Source: Atrina japonica (lineage: Eukaryota > Mollusca > Bivalvia > Pterioida > Pinnidae). From it: a stretch of 64,000 nucleotides of DNA. The position numbers were made by a program, and so were the translations under genes. Numbering within the stretch: position 1 is the stretch's first letter; each line of letters begins with the position of its first letter. A model generated the notes under the pieces. That model did no database searches. It saw nothing but the letters and a program-made list of their open reading frames with translations, and was not told the origin of the DNA. Positions 37,720-49,079 of this stretch are shown one piece after another. The DNA lies in the NCBI GenBank assembly GCA_030159075.1, contig BROG01000263.1, positions 62,001-126,000 of the forward strand, in the 5' to 3' direction.

Positions 37720-38041
37720 ATTGTCGTCAATGGCTTGTGCCATGGTGACCTATTGCTATTGTCCTTTGTGTCGTCCGTTAATTTTTTTGACATTTATGAC
37801 TAGAGAACCAGTGAGCCAGTTTTAACTAAGCTAATTTGGTAGAAACAATCCCCATGTAAACTGCATAAAGTTTGTGAACTAGGTCTCATAGTACGCCTAT
37901 ATGTTATGTAGCACCAGATGGGTCTAAACTTGGTACATTTTTTACATCTTAAAAAAATCTAATGAACCAGTTATCATATGGTAATTTGGTATGCATGATT
38001 ACTAAGTCCATATCTACAAAGTTTGCAAATGTAAATAAAAT
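37720..38041 (+). repeat. Fragment of the 'ggtgacctattgcgattgtc' repeat family
   Basis: 'ggtgacctattgctattgtc', 'gagaaccagtgagccagttt', 'ccatgtaaactgcataaagt' and 'gtatgcatgattactaagtc' match 45436-45730 in order. It is a dispersed repeat, not a gene. Confidence 0.7.
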
Positions 38042-38044
38042 CTA

Positions 38045-38362
38045 TGAGTGAAAGATTCTTAAAGTTAAACAACCATACAACAACAACAACATATCATTAG
38101 GTTCCTGGTTCAATTCCCAGTTCCTACACCAAGCACTGTGTTTGTATATTAAGTAGCGAATGTAAAATGTGACTAGGTCCCATGTCACTGGGCAAGGAAA
38201 GTCATGGTGGAGGAGAGATCCCAGTAAGAGAACACTGGTCTTCCGCAAGTAAACTGCAAAAGTCAGTTTAGGTTCCAGCGAGGCTTGAACAGGCACTACC
38301 AGAAGTGACATGCATCAATCATGGTTTAAAGTGTGATGTTCTAACTGTTGGCTATGGAGGGT
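38045..38362. mobile_element. SINE fragments, tail (+) then a reversed copy
   Basis: 38045-38090 is a SINE tail ('gagtgaaagattcttaaag', 'ttaaacaaccat'). 38205-38362 reads as the reverse strand of the 27480-type SINE ('ggtggaggagagatccc', 'ggttccagcgaggcttgaac', 'catggtttaaagtgtgatg'). Confidence 0.62.
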
Positions 38363-38444
38363 AAGTTGAAGAACCAAGATCTGTAAATTGTCATCAGTCA
38401 ATAGCACAAGTCAATATAGGCTGCACTTCCCCTGTAGCTTTGTT

Positions 38445-38700
38445 TGTTTTGTGTTTTACGCCACACTCAACAATTTTTCAGTTACCGTTTATGGTGGCAC
38501 CTGTTTTTACTGGTGGAGGAGAGAACCATATTACAATGTACCTGGAAACAGACCACCTGGATCACGATCAGCAAAGAAACTGGCAAACTTTCTTACAAAA
38601 TTAGCCTAGGGTCTAGGGATAATCATACCTGAACTGACTAGAGGTAAGGGACTACAATGCTCTGATAAATCAACCACAGAGTCAGCCACCTGTACAGCTA
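38445..38700 (-). mobile_element. Degraded reversed SINE
   Basis: 'tgttttacgccacactcaac', 'aatttttcagttaccgttta', 'ggtggaggagagaaccat' are the complement of the 3' half of the 27480-type SINE. The head is missing or too diverged. Confidence 0.6.
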
Positions 38701-38935
38701 GCAGTGTCTCCATTTAAGTGAAAATATTTTGGATAGTTGTAATAAACAAAGTTTTCTAATGTCTTTAGAAAGTGTAATTTCTTAAATGTACGGTCGGGCT
38801 TGTGTATAAAGGTCAATCATTGAAAGATGCAAAAGGAGCCATAATATACGGGTGAACTTTATAAAAAAGGTTTATTTTATTACAGACATGGCCTTTAATG
38901 CAAGTTTGACTATTATTATTATTATGCCTTAAAAT
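38701..38935. other. Intergenic DNA, no gene seen
   Basis: The stretch 38800-38905 ('atggcctttaatgcaag') weakly resembles 945-1050. Nothing else identified. Confidence 0.35.
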
Positions 38936-38946
38936 CTCTTCACAGT

Positions 38947-39203
38947 AAGAGCCAGCCTGGCTCAGTCGGTAGAGCGCTTGTCTCTTGATCGTGAGTTCGA
39001 GTCCAGCTGGCAGCAGGTTGTTTTTCTGTCCTTCGGATGAGACAGTAAAAACCGTGGTCCCACAATAGGTGTTGGCACGTTAAAGAACCCTCACTGCTCA
39101 ATGACCGTAAGTGCTGAGCATAGGCCAAAATTTGAAGCCCTTCACCACTCCATATGAGTGAAAGATTCTTGAGTGTGATGTTAAACAACCATAAACAAAC
39201 AAA
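38947..39203 (+). mobile_element. tRNA-headed SINE with 11-bp target duplication
   Basis: The head 'gccagcctggctcagtcggt' + 'agagcgc' and 'gtgagttcgagtccagctgg' give clear A and B boxes. The body 'gatgagacagtaaaaaccg', 'ttaaagaaccctcactgctc', tail 'gatgttaaacaaccataaac'. 'ctcttcacagt' (38936-38946) and 'ctcttcaaagt' (39204-39214) flank it as a one-mismatch target duplication. Confidence 0.93.
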
Positions 39204-39214
39204 CTCTTCAAAGT

Positions 39215-39954
39215 GATGTATATAATTTATCTCAATAAGCTGCCTCATATGATAAGAAAAGACAAAAGGATTGTTGAGTGATGGATTCATGTGAAATGTG
39301 ATTCCTGAAAATTTGTTTTTCAGGGAAAAAATTCCAGAAACTGAGAATTACCAAGTGGAATTTGTATATCATTGGATCAATTTCCTTGAAGAAAATCAGA
39401 AGTGTAGTTTTTCCATAGGAGTTAGTTGGCTTCACACAACAGTAAACTTGTGAATTGAAAAAATAAAATGAAATATCTTCTGTGAAAAATTGATGTAGGC
39501 CTACTGATCCTGAAATGCTGACTACCCAGTATGTTATGCAAGTCAATCTCATTTCATCACTCCTTTAGTTGGTAGATGGTTTATGTGCAACAGATATATT
39601 TTCAAAATGAATTAGACGGCATAGTAGCACTTTTACTATATAATTTTGTTTTCTTGCAATGTTTTTTGATACTTTGCCATTGTGTTTATATCCTTGGCAT
39701 AAATTAAAAAATTGACAGATGCCAATGAAGAAAAAGTTACAATGGAGAACAGGTACCGGTAGTTTTAACACATATATATTTATTTATTTTTTATATGAAA
39801 GAAATTACATGTACATACATTCAAATAAAAAGTCCAAATGTGAAAGTGATGCCCTACAAAAGTAATTGATGTAAACCTTGCATAAATGTACACAAATGAA
39901 CAAAGGGAGATAATTCAGAATTTTAGAAAAATTTATATACATGTACATGTACTT
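39215..39954. other. Intergenic DNA, no feature recognised
   Basis: AT-rich; two short reverse-strand frames (about 106 and 68 codons) have no recognisable product or splice context. Confidence 0.4.
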
Positions 39955-40206
39955 CAGGGATTTTCCACATTCTATTGGGAATGTGGCCTGGGCCTTTTTA
40001 ATTGGGGGAATTTAGCAACATTTTTTTGAAATTGGGATATCTTAAAACCACAAAACTGTTTGAAAATACTGGACTCTTTAAATTCATTGTCATTTATTAA
40101 TTACCTTCAATTGTGAAATTCTCTGCAAATTACGAAAATAATGACCTCTTTTGCATCAGGAATGGGGCTTTATTTTGACCCCATACTACAGAGGGGAAAA
40201 TCCCTG
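39955..40206. mobile_element. 'CAGGGATTTTCC' MITE, copy 4
   Basis: 252 bp from 'cagggattttccac' to 'ggaaaatccctg', a perfect 12-bp inverted repeat. The interior 'gggaatgtggcctgggcctt' and 'aggaatggggctttattttg' is the reverse orientation relative to 15011. Abuts the (AT)n tract that follows. Confidence 0.88.
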
Positions 40207-40207
40207 T

Positions 40208-40208
<1 letters not shown>

Positions 40209-40288
<80 letters not shown>
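40209..40288. repeat. (AT)n microsatellite
   Basis: About 80 bp of pure TA dinucleotides between a MITE and a tRNA-like fragment. Confidence 0.95.
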
Positions 40289-40289
<1 letters not shown>

Positions 40290-40295
40290 TTTTTC

Positions 40296-40372
40296 AGGGA
40301 CCACTCAGGGTGGTCTAGTTGGCCTTTACTTTGTGAATAGAAGGTTCCAGGTTTGATTACTGGTATTGAGTA
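40296..40372 (+). mobile_element. tRNA-like fragment ahead of the GA/GT-rich arrays
   Basis: 'gggtggtctagttggcc' fits an A box and 'ccaggtttgattactgg' a B box. It sits just before the 42-bp array. No SINE body follows, so it may be a truncated SINE head. Confidence 0.45.
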
Positions 40373-40414
40373 AATCTGATCACTAAAGTGAGATTTAAGA
40401 TACAGAGGCTACCA

Positions 40415-40797
40415 TGTAGGAGACAGGGTGTGTGGGTAGAGGGTCAAGATGCAGAGACGAAGAGACAGGGTGTGTGGGTGGAGGATCAAGATGCAGAGAC
40501 AAAGAGACAGGGTGTGTGGGTGGAGTGTCAAGATACAGAGACAAAGAGACAGGGTGTGTAGGTGAAGGGTCAAGATACAGAGACAAAGAGACAGGGTGTG
40601 TGGGTGGAGGGTCAAGATGCAGAGACAAAGATACAGGGTGTGTGGGTGGAGGGTCAAGATGCAGAGACAAAGAGACAGGGTGTGTGGGTGGAGTGTCAAG
40701 ATACAGAAACTAAAAGACAGGGTGGGTAGGTGAAGGTTCAAGATACAGAGACAAAGAGACAGGGTGTGTGGGTGGAGGGTCAAGATGCAAAGACAGG
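40415..40797. repeat. Minisatellite, 42-bp unit
   Basis: About nine copies of 'gagacaaagagacagggtgt' + 'gtgggtggagggtcaagatg' + 'ca'. Because 42 is a multiple of three, the same peptide repeats in each frame on both strands, giving spurious 90-150 codon frames. Confidence 0.93.
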
Positions 40798-40803
40798 CAG
40801 TAT

Positions 40804-40880
40804 AATTAAAACTCTTATCTCTCATCGTTCCCATATTCTGATATGTTGTGTAGAGCATCTAATGCATTCCACTATGGGGT
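40804..40880 (+). repeat. 77-bp sequence shared with 9373-9448
   Basis: 'aattaaaa' to 'ctatggggt' with 'tcccatattctgatatgt' in the middle. It separates the 42-bp array from the 52-bp array and matches the sequence that closes the 40-bp array at 8661-9362. Confidence 0.7.
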
Positions 40881-40889
40881 GAAACAGAT

Positions 40890-43860
40890 TGTGTGTGGAG
40901 AGATGGTGTTTTAAGAGACAGATAAACAGGGTGTATGTGGAGGGAGATAGTGTGGAGAAATAGAGATAAAAGAGTGTGTGACAGTGTGTGGAGAGAGATA
41001 GTGTGGAGAAATAGAGATAAACAGGGTGTGTCACAGTGTGTGGAGAGAGAGAAGTGTGGAGAAAAAGAGATAAACAGGGAGTGTGACAGTGTGTGGAGAG
41101 AGAAAGTGTGGAGAAATATAGATAAACAGTTAGTGTGACAGTGTATGGAGGAATAGAGATAAACATACAGGTGACAGTGTGTGGAGGGATAGAGATATAC
41201 AGATAAACAGGGTGACAAAGAGATAGTGTGGAGAAATAGAGATAAACAGTGTGTGTGACAATGTGTTGAGAAATAGAGATAAACAGTGTGTGTGACATTG
41301 TGTGGAGAAATAGATGGAGTGTGACAGTGTGTTGAGAGATAAAGAGAGACAGGGTGTGTTTGAGAGAGATAATAAGGAGAAATAGAGATAAACAGGGTGT
41401 GTTTGAGAGAGAAAGTGTGGAGATATAGAGGTAAACAGGGTGTGTAACAGTGTGTTGAGAAATAGAGATAAACAGTGTGTGTGGAAGAGATAGTGTGGAG
41501 AAATAGAGATAAACAGTGTGTGGAGAGAGATAGTGTGGAGAAATAGAGATAAACTGTGTGGAGAAATAGAGATAAACAGTGTGTGTGACATTGTGTGGAG
41601 AAATAGAAATAGATGGAGTGTGACAGTGTGTTGAGAGATAAAGAGAGACAGGGTGTGTTTGAGAGAGATAATAAGGAGAAATAGAGATAAACAGGGTGTG
41701 TGACAGTGTGTGGAGAGAAATAGTGTGGAGAAATAGATATAAACAGGGTGTGTGACAGTGTGTTGAGAAATAGAGATAAACAGGGAGTGTGACAGTGTGT
41801 GGATAGAGAAAGTGTGGAGAAATAGAGATAAACAGGGAGTGTGACAGTGTGTGGATAGAGATAGTGTGGAGAAATAGAGATAAACAGGGAGTGTGACAGT
41901 GTGGAGAGAGATATTGTGGAGAAATAGAAATAAACAGGGTGTGTGACAGTGTGTGGAGAGAAATAGTGTGGAGAAATAGATATAAACAGGGTGTGTGACA
42001 GTGTGTTGAGAAATAGAGATAAACAGGGAGTGTGACAGTGTGTGGATAGAGAAAGTGTGGAGAAATAGAGATAAACAGGGAGTGTGACAGTGTGTGGATA
42101 GAGATAGTGTGGAGAAATAGAGATAAACAGGGTGTGTGACAGTGTGGAGAGAGATATTGTGGAGAAATAGAGATAAACAGGGTGTGTGACAGTGTGTGGA
42201 GAGAAATAATGTGGAGAAATAGATATAAACAGGGTGTGTGACAGTGTGTTGAGAAATAGAGATAAACAGTGTGTGTGACATTGTGTGAAGAAATAGAAAT
42301 AGATGGAGTGTGACAGTGTGTTGAAATAGAGAGAGACAGGGTGTGTTTGAGAGAGATAATAAGGAGAAATAGAGATAAACAGGGTGTGTTTGAGGGAGAA
42401 AGTGTGGAGAAATAGAGATAAACAGGGTGTGTGACAGTGTGTGGAGAGAGATAGTGTGGAGAAATAGAGATAAACAGGGAGTGTGACAGTGTGTGGAGAG
42501 AGATAGTGTGGAGAAATAGAGATAAACAGGGAGTGTGACAGTGTGTGGAGAGAGATAAACAGGGTGTGTGACAGTGTGTGGAGGAATAGAGATTAACAGG
42601 GAGTGTGACAGTGTGTGGAGGAATAGAGATAAACAGGGTTTGTGACAGTGTGTGGAGGGATAGAGATATACAGATAAACAGGGTGTATGTGGAGAGAGAT
42701 AGTGTGGAGAAATAGAGATAAACAGTGTGTGTGACAATGTGATGAGAAATAGAGATAAACAGTGTGTGTGACATTGTGTGGAGAAATAGATGGAGTGTGA
42801 CAGTGTGTTGAGAGATAAAGAGAGACAGGGTGTGTTTGAGAGAGATGATAAGGAGAAATAGAGATAAACAGGGTGTGTTTGAGGGAGAAAGTGTGGAGAT
42901 ATAGAGGTAAACAGGGTGTGTGGAGGAAAAGAGATAAACAGGGTGTGTAACAGTGTGTGGAGAGAGATAGTGTGGAGAAATAGAGATAAACAGTGTGTGT
43001 GACAGTGTGTGGAGAAATAGAGATAAACAGGGTGTGTGACTGTGGAGAGAGATAGTGCGGAGATATAGAGGTAAACAGGGTGTGTAACAGTGTGTTGAGA
43101 AATAGAGATAGATGGAGTGTGACAGTGTGTTGAGAGATAAAGAGAGACAGGGTGTGTTTGAGAGAGATAATAAGGAGAAATAGAGATAAACAGGGTGTGT
43201 GACAGTGTGTGGAGAGAGATAGTGTGGAGAAATAGAGATAAACAGTGTGTGTGACAGTGTGTGGAGAAATAGAGATAAACAGGGTGTGTGACTGTGGAGA
43301 GAGATAGTGTGGAGAAATAGAGATAAACAGGGAGTGTGACAGTGTGTGGAGAGAAATAGTGTTGAGAAATAGATATAAACAGGGTGTGTGACAGTGTGTT
43401 GAGAAATAGGGATAAACAGGGAGTGTGACAGTGTGTGGAGAGAGAAAGTGTGGAGAAATAGAAATAAACAGGGAGTGTGACAGTGTGGAGAGAGATATTG
43501 TGGAGAAATAGAGATAAACAGGGAGTGTGACAGTGTGTGGATAGAGATAGTGTTGAGAAATAGGGATAAACAGGGAGTGTGACAGTGTGGAGAGAGATAT
43601 TGTGGAGAAATAGAGATAAACAGGTTGTGTGACAGTGTGTGGAGAGAGATAGTGTGGAGAAATAGAGATAAACAGGGAGTGTGACAGTGTGCGGAGAGAG
43701 ATAATGTGGAGAAATAGGGATAAACAGGGTGTGTGACAGTGTGTGGAGAAACAGAGATAAACAGGGAGTGTGATTGTGTTTTGAAAATGAAGTAAACAAG
43801 GTGTGTGACAGTGTGCGGAGAGAGAAAGTGAATGAAGAGATATATAAGCAGAGTGTATGT
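40890..43860. repeat. ~3-kb GA/GT-rich minisatellite with higher-order structure
   Basis: The basic unit is about 52 bp: 'tagagataaacagggtgtgt' 'gacagtgtgtggagagagat' 'agtgtggagaaa', with shorter 35-37 bp variants. A block near 41762 repeats at 42004-42005 (243-bp period), and a block with 'gagacagggtgtgtttgaga' recurs near 41345, 41645, 42330, 42822 and 43145. On the - strand the unit has no stop codon in any frame, which yields apparent frames of 650 and 889 codons rich in SLFLHT; these are not genes. Confidence 0.95.
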
Positions 43861-44262
43861 TCAGAGAGACAAACAGAATTAGCCAGGAATAAAAATGAAC
43901 AACGAAATACCTGGTAGTAACAAAGACGATTTATTTTAACTTACAATAAATGATCAATTGATATAACTTCAATAAATTAGCTGAAAATATTTATATTTAG
44001 CTTTGATCATTTCTATCATACTTGCGTCATAAGGCTTTAATGTTGTTAGTGACAATAAGTGCACTCCTAGTACAATGTTGATGGTAATTTTACAATATAT
44101 AATCTGAATTTGTTGTTACAGCAACATGTTTATTCTAACTACAACTGAGTACATGCAAAGTCTTACTTAGAATAAAAAGCACAACTCTTACTTATCCAAT
44201 ACACTTTTTGTAGTGTTTTCTTCTAATTAACGAAACTTGGTGGGGTTGAGTAACCTTTTGAT
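43861..44262. other. Intergenic DNA, no feature recognised
   Basis: AT-rich stretch between the minisatellite and a composite inverted-repeat element. Nothing identified. Confidence 0.4.
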
Positions 44263-45044
44263 TACTGTATAGTTGTATAATTTAATGGGGATAAAATTTA
44301 GCTTTTTTACTGAAAGGAACTTATTCACAGTTATTAATTTTCGCGCAAATCTGTTTCCAAAACAGAAGTGTTGTAGGAATTGCAGATAAAATTATGATAA
44401 TATTGATATGTGTACATGATGTCTGGTTATATAATTCCAATTTGTCAGGAAATTCCTTTTTTTTTAAATTTTGATTGTTAATGTATGGAAGGTATTAGGC
44501 TCACCTACCAAAATATTTTTCTTGAGAGTGAAAATATTTTAAATGGTGGCTGCCACTTAATTATCTGGGGGTCGCCACATAATTATTTGCCAAAATATTT
44601 TTCTTGAGCTTGAATATGTTTTATGTGGCGGCCACCACTTATTTATCTGGAGGCCGCCAGATAATTAATCCGATATGTAAACATGTGTAATGTTTGGTAT
44701 AGTTACGATAATTATTTCTGTATTAAAGTTTCAAGTTTAGATTAAAATGGACTTTAAAAGTCAGTCCAGGGCCTGAGATCATGAAGCGATCTCAGTCTCA
44801 AGTCAGACTTCAATTAAGTGGCGGCTGCCAGATAAATAAGTGGCAGCCGCCAGATAAAATATTTTCACTCTCAAAAAAAATATTTTGGTAGGTGAGCTTA
44901 ATACGCTTCCGTATTAATGTATTATCTTTATGATACTTCAAAAGTATAAGGTATTATATTCATGAGTATTTAATTTCGCGGTATTTTCTTTGACCATGAA
45001 TATAACAAAATTAAACCCCTGTGAATAAAACCAACTATACAGTT
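44263..45044. mobile_element. MITE with ACTGTATAGTTG ends, copy 2, host of a nested element
   Basis: The left 'tactgtatagttgtataatt' and right 'aataaaaccaactatacagt' are inverted. 'ttattcacagttattaattt' and 'gagtatttaatttcgcgg' are also in the copy at 29162. Removing the 424-bp insertion at 44487-44910 would leave about 350 bp, matching the 343 bp of the other copy. Confidence 0.78.
44487..44910. mobile_element. Foldback MITE, 'ggctcacctaccaaaatatt' family, copy 1 (nested)
   Basis: The long arms 'taggctcacctaccaaaata' ... 'gagtgaaaatattt' ... 'ggcggccaccac' pair with 'gccgccagataaaatatttt' ... 'tattttggtaggtgagct'. 'ttaatgtat' occurs on both sides (44478-44486 and 44914-44922), a possible target duplication. 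Related copy at 48549. Confidence 0.82.
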
Positions 45045-45435
45045 GTGTACAAATGGTTATACTCACTTTTCCATAAAGGAAGGTTTAACAGGATATAATG
45101 TTATTTCCCAATGGATACCTGTTGATACCTGTGTTTATGGTGAGAAGTAAGAATGATTACTCTTACCACTGTAATTTTATTGTATTATGCTTAATATTAA
45201 AATTTAAACTTGTCCAGGTCAAGAAAGGGTTCAAGTGACTCCTCCCTGCCAAGTTATATAGATTTTACTGTACGTGACAATATACATGTTTATACGACTA
45301 GCAGGACACCAATGGTTGGAATGAAATATTCAGATGCTTTAAAATCTAAAGAACTGACTGGAGGTGATTTGGTGTAAGTGTGAATAGTTGTTTGCTCTAT
45401 CAAAACAAACCCTTACTGAAAATCTTATGATTTTT
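45045..45435. other. Intergenic DNA, no gene seen
   Basis: A possible small MITE lies at about 45170-45271 ('cactgtaattttattg' and 'agattttactgta'), but the arms are short. Nothing else identified. Confidence 0.35.
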
Positions 45436-46475
45436 AGGTCAACTGAGCCAATTGACCTATTGCGATTGTCTGTCATCATGCGTAGTTAACATTTACACAT
45501 TTTCGACTTCTTCTCAAGAACCAGTGTTCCAATTTTAACCAAACTTGGTATATAGCATCTCCATGTTAAGCCGCATAAAGTTTCCGAATGAAAAGGGGCC
45601 TCAAAAGGGACCAAAACCTGGTACATTTTTAAAAATCTTCTTCTCATGAATCAATGATCAGATGACTTTCAAATTTTGTATGCATGATTGTTAAGTCAAT
45701 ATCTACAAAGTTTGTGAACATAAATGAAATCTGTCAATAAACAAGCCACTAGGGGGCGCTTCAGTAACACAGGGTACAATTGTATTACAAGTTGTTTAAT
45801 AACTCAAAACTGATTGACTTTTTGTATGCAAAGATATCTAAGGAAGTTGTTAGGAATTATCTGAGGATCATTTTGACAAAATGTCAAGGTCATGGGGTCA
45901 AAGGTCAAGTTCACCTAAATAAATTGAAAAAGTTGGGGTTTTTTTGTAAAATTTTAGACATTTTTGACTACTTCTCGAGAATCATTGGGCTAATTTGAAC
46001 CAAACTTGACAGGAAGTATAATCATGTAAAGTCGCTTAATTTGTGGATGGAAAGGGCTGGGACCAAACATGTCTACCATGGCTAAATATAGAACAAACGA
46101 ATCAGCAGATTTGTTTTATTTAATACATGTATCTCCAAAATTATTAAAGCTAGAGAAAAGAACCGTTACCTTAAAATGAGCAGCTTGCAAAAATCATCAT
46201 ATAATTTATTTTGGTGGAAATTGTCTGGTCGACTCTTATGCAAGTTATTTCCCCTTTTTTGTTGATTTTTTCATGTTTTTTTCATATTATCTTGAAAAGT
46301 AGATAGAGAGAAAGTGAAAGAAGCAAAAATGTTAAGCATGCAAAGATCTACAAAGAATCCAGTAGGGCTGAAATTGTCAGGTCACCCCTTATGGGAGTTG
46401 TTTTCCCTTTTAAGTTGATTTTTCATGTTTTGGGGTGTTTTATGACATTATCTTAAAAAGTATAATAGCTAGAGT
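45436..46475 (+). repeat. 'aggtcaactgagccaattgacc' dispersed repeat with internal duplication
   Basis: It opens with a small hairpin ('aggtca ... tgacct') then 'tattgcgattgtctgtcatc' and 'ttgggctaatttgaaccaaa'. The 3' half holds two ~170-bp related blocks ('aaattgtctggtcgactctt' at 46219 and 'aaattgtcaggtcacccctt' at 46371). A partial relative is at 37720-38041. Confidence 0.72.
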
Positions 46476-47070
46476 AAAAGTGAAGAATTTCATAAAATGT
46501 CTATTTATTTTTCATTTCTTTCATAAAATTTGATTTTTTGATGAAACTGCATCACCTAAAGTAATAAAATGCATGGAGGTGAGTTGCATCATTCGTCATT
46601 GAGATTGATAAACATTTACTGTAAATCTGGTTTTATTTGCAAGAATCTTGTTTATAATAATTTTGCCAGAGCACTCGCTTGCAAATTGTAAAATTCTGGT
46701 TTAATTTTCTAATATGATACTAAAAATGAAACTGAAAGGCACAATGCAATGTCCTAGGGCTTGATTTTAGCCAAGACATAAAATAAAAGGACAAGTTTTA
46801 GGAGATGGCTGCTGATATTTATTGTGAGTTCACATCAGACTATGGGTGTACGAAAAACAACTTTTGTTATGATATACGATAATAATATGAAGAAATGGGC
46901 ATTTGAAATCATGAAAATATCATCTCGCGAATAAATTTAGAACCAGTGTTTTGCAAAAATAAAGTCCAGCCAAAATTTCTGGATTTACAAGTACATGTAC
47001 AAAACCTGTGCCAATGTTTATTTGTAGGCTTTTTATGCACATGTATCCAAATGTTTCAAGCTGATGGTAA
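46476..47070. other. Intergenic DNA, no gene seen
   Basis: A possible MITE spans about 46619-46965 ('actgtaaatctggttttatt' facing 'aataaa..agaaccagtgtt'), weakly supported. A 67-codon frame at 46946 is not convincing. Confidence 0.35.
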
Positions 47071-47302
47071 TTACAGGTCTACCAAGGTAAATTGGCACAT
47101 CAGGTTTAGGTCAAAAACCACAGCAATACGATCTACTTTCCAAAAATAGGTTGTACAGATAAAACATATTGCATTGCATGGACTCCATGCATTACTGAAT
47201 CTCTAATACTTTTGTGATGACAAGTACCTTGTCACCCCTGTTATGATTTGATTTAAACTTGTGTTTGTAAATATGTGCCAGTTTACCTTAGTAAACCTGT
47301 AT
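47071..47302. mobile_element. 232-bp MITE with ~30-bp inverted ends
   Basis: The left 'ttacaggtctaccaaggtaa' + 'attggcacat' faces right 'atgtgccagtttacctta' + 'gtaaacctgta'. No coding content. Confidence 0.75.
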
Positions 47303-48548
47303 ATGTATACAGTATGTAAAAATCATATAGTGATTGTATATGCAAAAACAAAAATCTGAATGTTATTACATGTAGTATATATGTGGCAGATGTTACCAAA
47401 TGTCTGACAAGTGGTTCTCAATGTACATTGAGGCATTTTTTACGACATTCGATAGTAACATCATAATCTCGCTCAGGGGACAATGTATGATGAGCCATTT
47501 AACGGTGACCTCATAATTGAGAAGTCTGCCAAAACTTGCTGTGCCGGACCTTTCCCAAAAAAGTCAATTGTAGACAAAGAGTATACAGTCTATAACCTGT
47601 ATAATAGGCAGTCACTCAAAGGAAACTTTTAATTGAGGGTCTCAAAATTGTCAAGTTATAATGTGTGCATTTATTAAACTACAGGAGGTCAAGCCTTAGG
47701 CTTGTTCTTAGAACTACACTTACAACAGGACCGCTCTACAAAGACTTAAGACTTGCGACTTGTGACGAATTTAGGTCCTGTCTCTATGACTACACAGACA
47801 GTATGTAGACTATCATAGGGCGTTTAATTGGAATAACTTGGTAACGTTAAACAGTGAAAAGGGCCAAATGCTGACTGTGTTATGAAGGTGACGGCTTATT
47901 GGGGTATAATTTTATATACAGGAAAATGTTTGGAAGGATGAGTGAAAACATTTTGGATCTTTTTAAAAAAAAAGAATAGATTGGTTAGCATCAAGTACTG
48001 GAATCTGACTAAAAACGTAATGGTTTCTGTCAGATATGTTCTAAATAAATGTTTTTTAACTTGTCAACCCCTGAATTACAATGGACTCTTCTGTAAATGA
48101 ACAATTAAGACCAATAGGTTTACTATGGATATTTTGTTGATTTTGAATAGTGTCAATGACTGGGTACAATGTACCCAGGAAGAGACCATTAGCCTTCTGC
48201 AAGTAAGACAACTGTTTGTGGTGATCTACTGGAAGTGTGTTCAACTCCCTAGAGGAAGGTATCGGGTCATAAGTAAGCCAAGCACTCGGCCCAGTAGGTG
48301 AACGGTATTGGTCTTTCTGATAAGTCAAAATTAGTAGTACTTCACCTAATGCTGGTGAGAAGCAAAAAAAAAAAAAAAAAAAAAACAAAGGTCAAAGATT
48401 TGTGTACATGTAATTGTATATAGCAGCTTTTTAAAAGTCCAAGTTTTGGGAATTTGACAAAAAAGAAATAATAAATACCGATAAAATACAAAAAGGACAA
48501 AAATAAACAAAAGCCTAGCAACATAGAACAAAACCAAACCATGCATAT
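47303..48548. other. Intergenic DNA with SINE remnants
   Basis: 48057-48110 is a truncated, reversed 'ttaacctattaacccc' MITE. 48175-48360 holds reversed SINE remnants ('ggaagagaccattagccttc', 'cttcacctaatgctggtgag'). A poly-A run is at 48364-48385. No gene recognised. Confidence 0.5.
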
Positions 48549-48950
48549 GTACAGAAGGTTATTAGAGTCACCTGCCAAAATATTTTTCTTGAGAGTGGAA
48601 ATGTTTTATCTGGCGGCCGCCACATAATTATCTAGGGGCCACCACTTATTTATCTAGCCGCCACTTAATTGAAACACTTTTTTCAAACGTTTGTGAACAG
48701 TATATATTGCAAATAACATTAAAATCACCCTGCATCCTTTTTTTGGAAATAAATAATAAAACATACAATCTGTAGGCTACTCATGTTTTTCAAACAAAAC
48801 ATTGTAGCAAACTGATCAGCCTGGAGTCAGCATACACAGATAATTAAGTGGTGACCATCAGATAAATAAGTGGCAGCTGACAGATAAAATATTTTCACTC
48901 TAATGAAAAATATTTTGGCAGGTGAGCCTAATACCCTTCCGTACATGTGA
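48549..48950. mobile_element. Foldback MITE, 'ggctcacctaccaaaatatt' family, copy 2
   Basis: 'gtacagaaggttattagag' + 'tcacctgccaaaatattttt' faces 'aaaaatattttggcaggtga' + 'gcctaatacccttccgtac'. The inner arms carry 'ctggcggccgccacataatt' and its complement-like 'ataagtggcagctgacagat'. Confidence 0.82.
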
Positions 48951-49079
48951 CTGTGTGAGACAACATTAAAAGAGGATTACAATAATTTTTTCAATTGCTA
49001 AAAAAAAATACATATAAGAGATAACAACAAAATCTTAGCAACTACAATCTAATGTCTCGCCTGTGAAGCATAGGGACCA

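Noticed and set aside
38947..39020. tRNA gene
   Set aside because: Good A and B boxes, but the acceptor stem does not pair and the sequence continues into a SINE body flanked by a target duplication.
40395..40858. Repetitive frames of 90-150 codons on both strands
   Set aside because: Direct consequence of a 42-bp (multiple of three) tandem repeat.
40822..43799. Minus-strand open frames of 650 and 889 codons, rich in SLFLHTISLHTLSH-type repeats
   Set aside because: They lie wholly in a minisatellite whose unit has no stop codon on that strand in any frame; two long frames overlap in different phases, which a real gene would not do.
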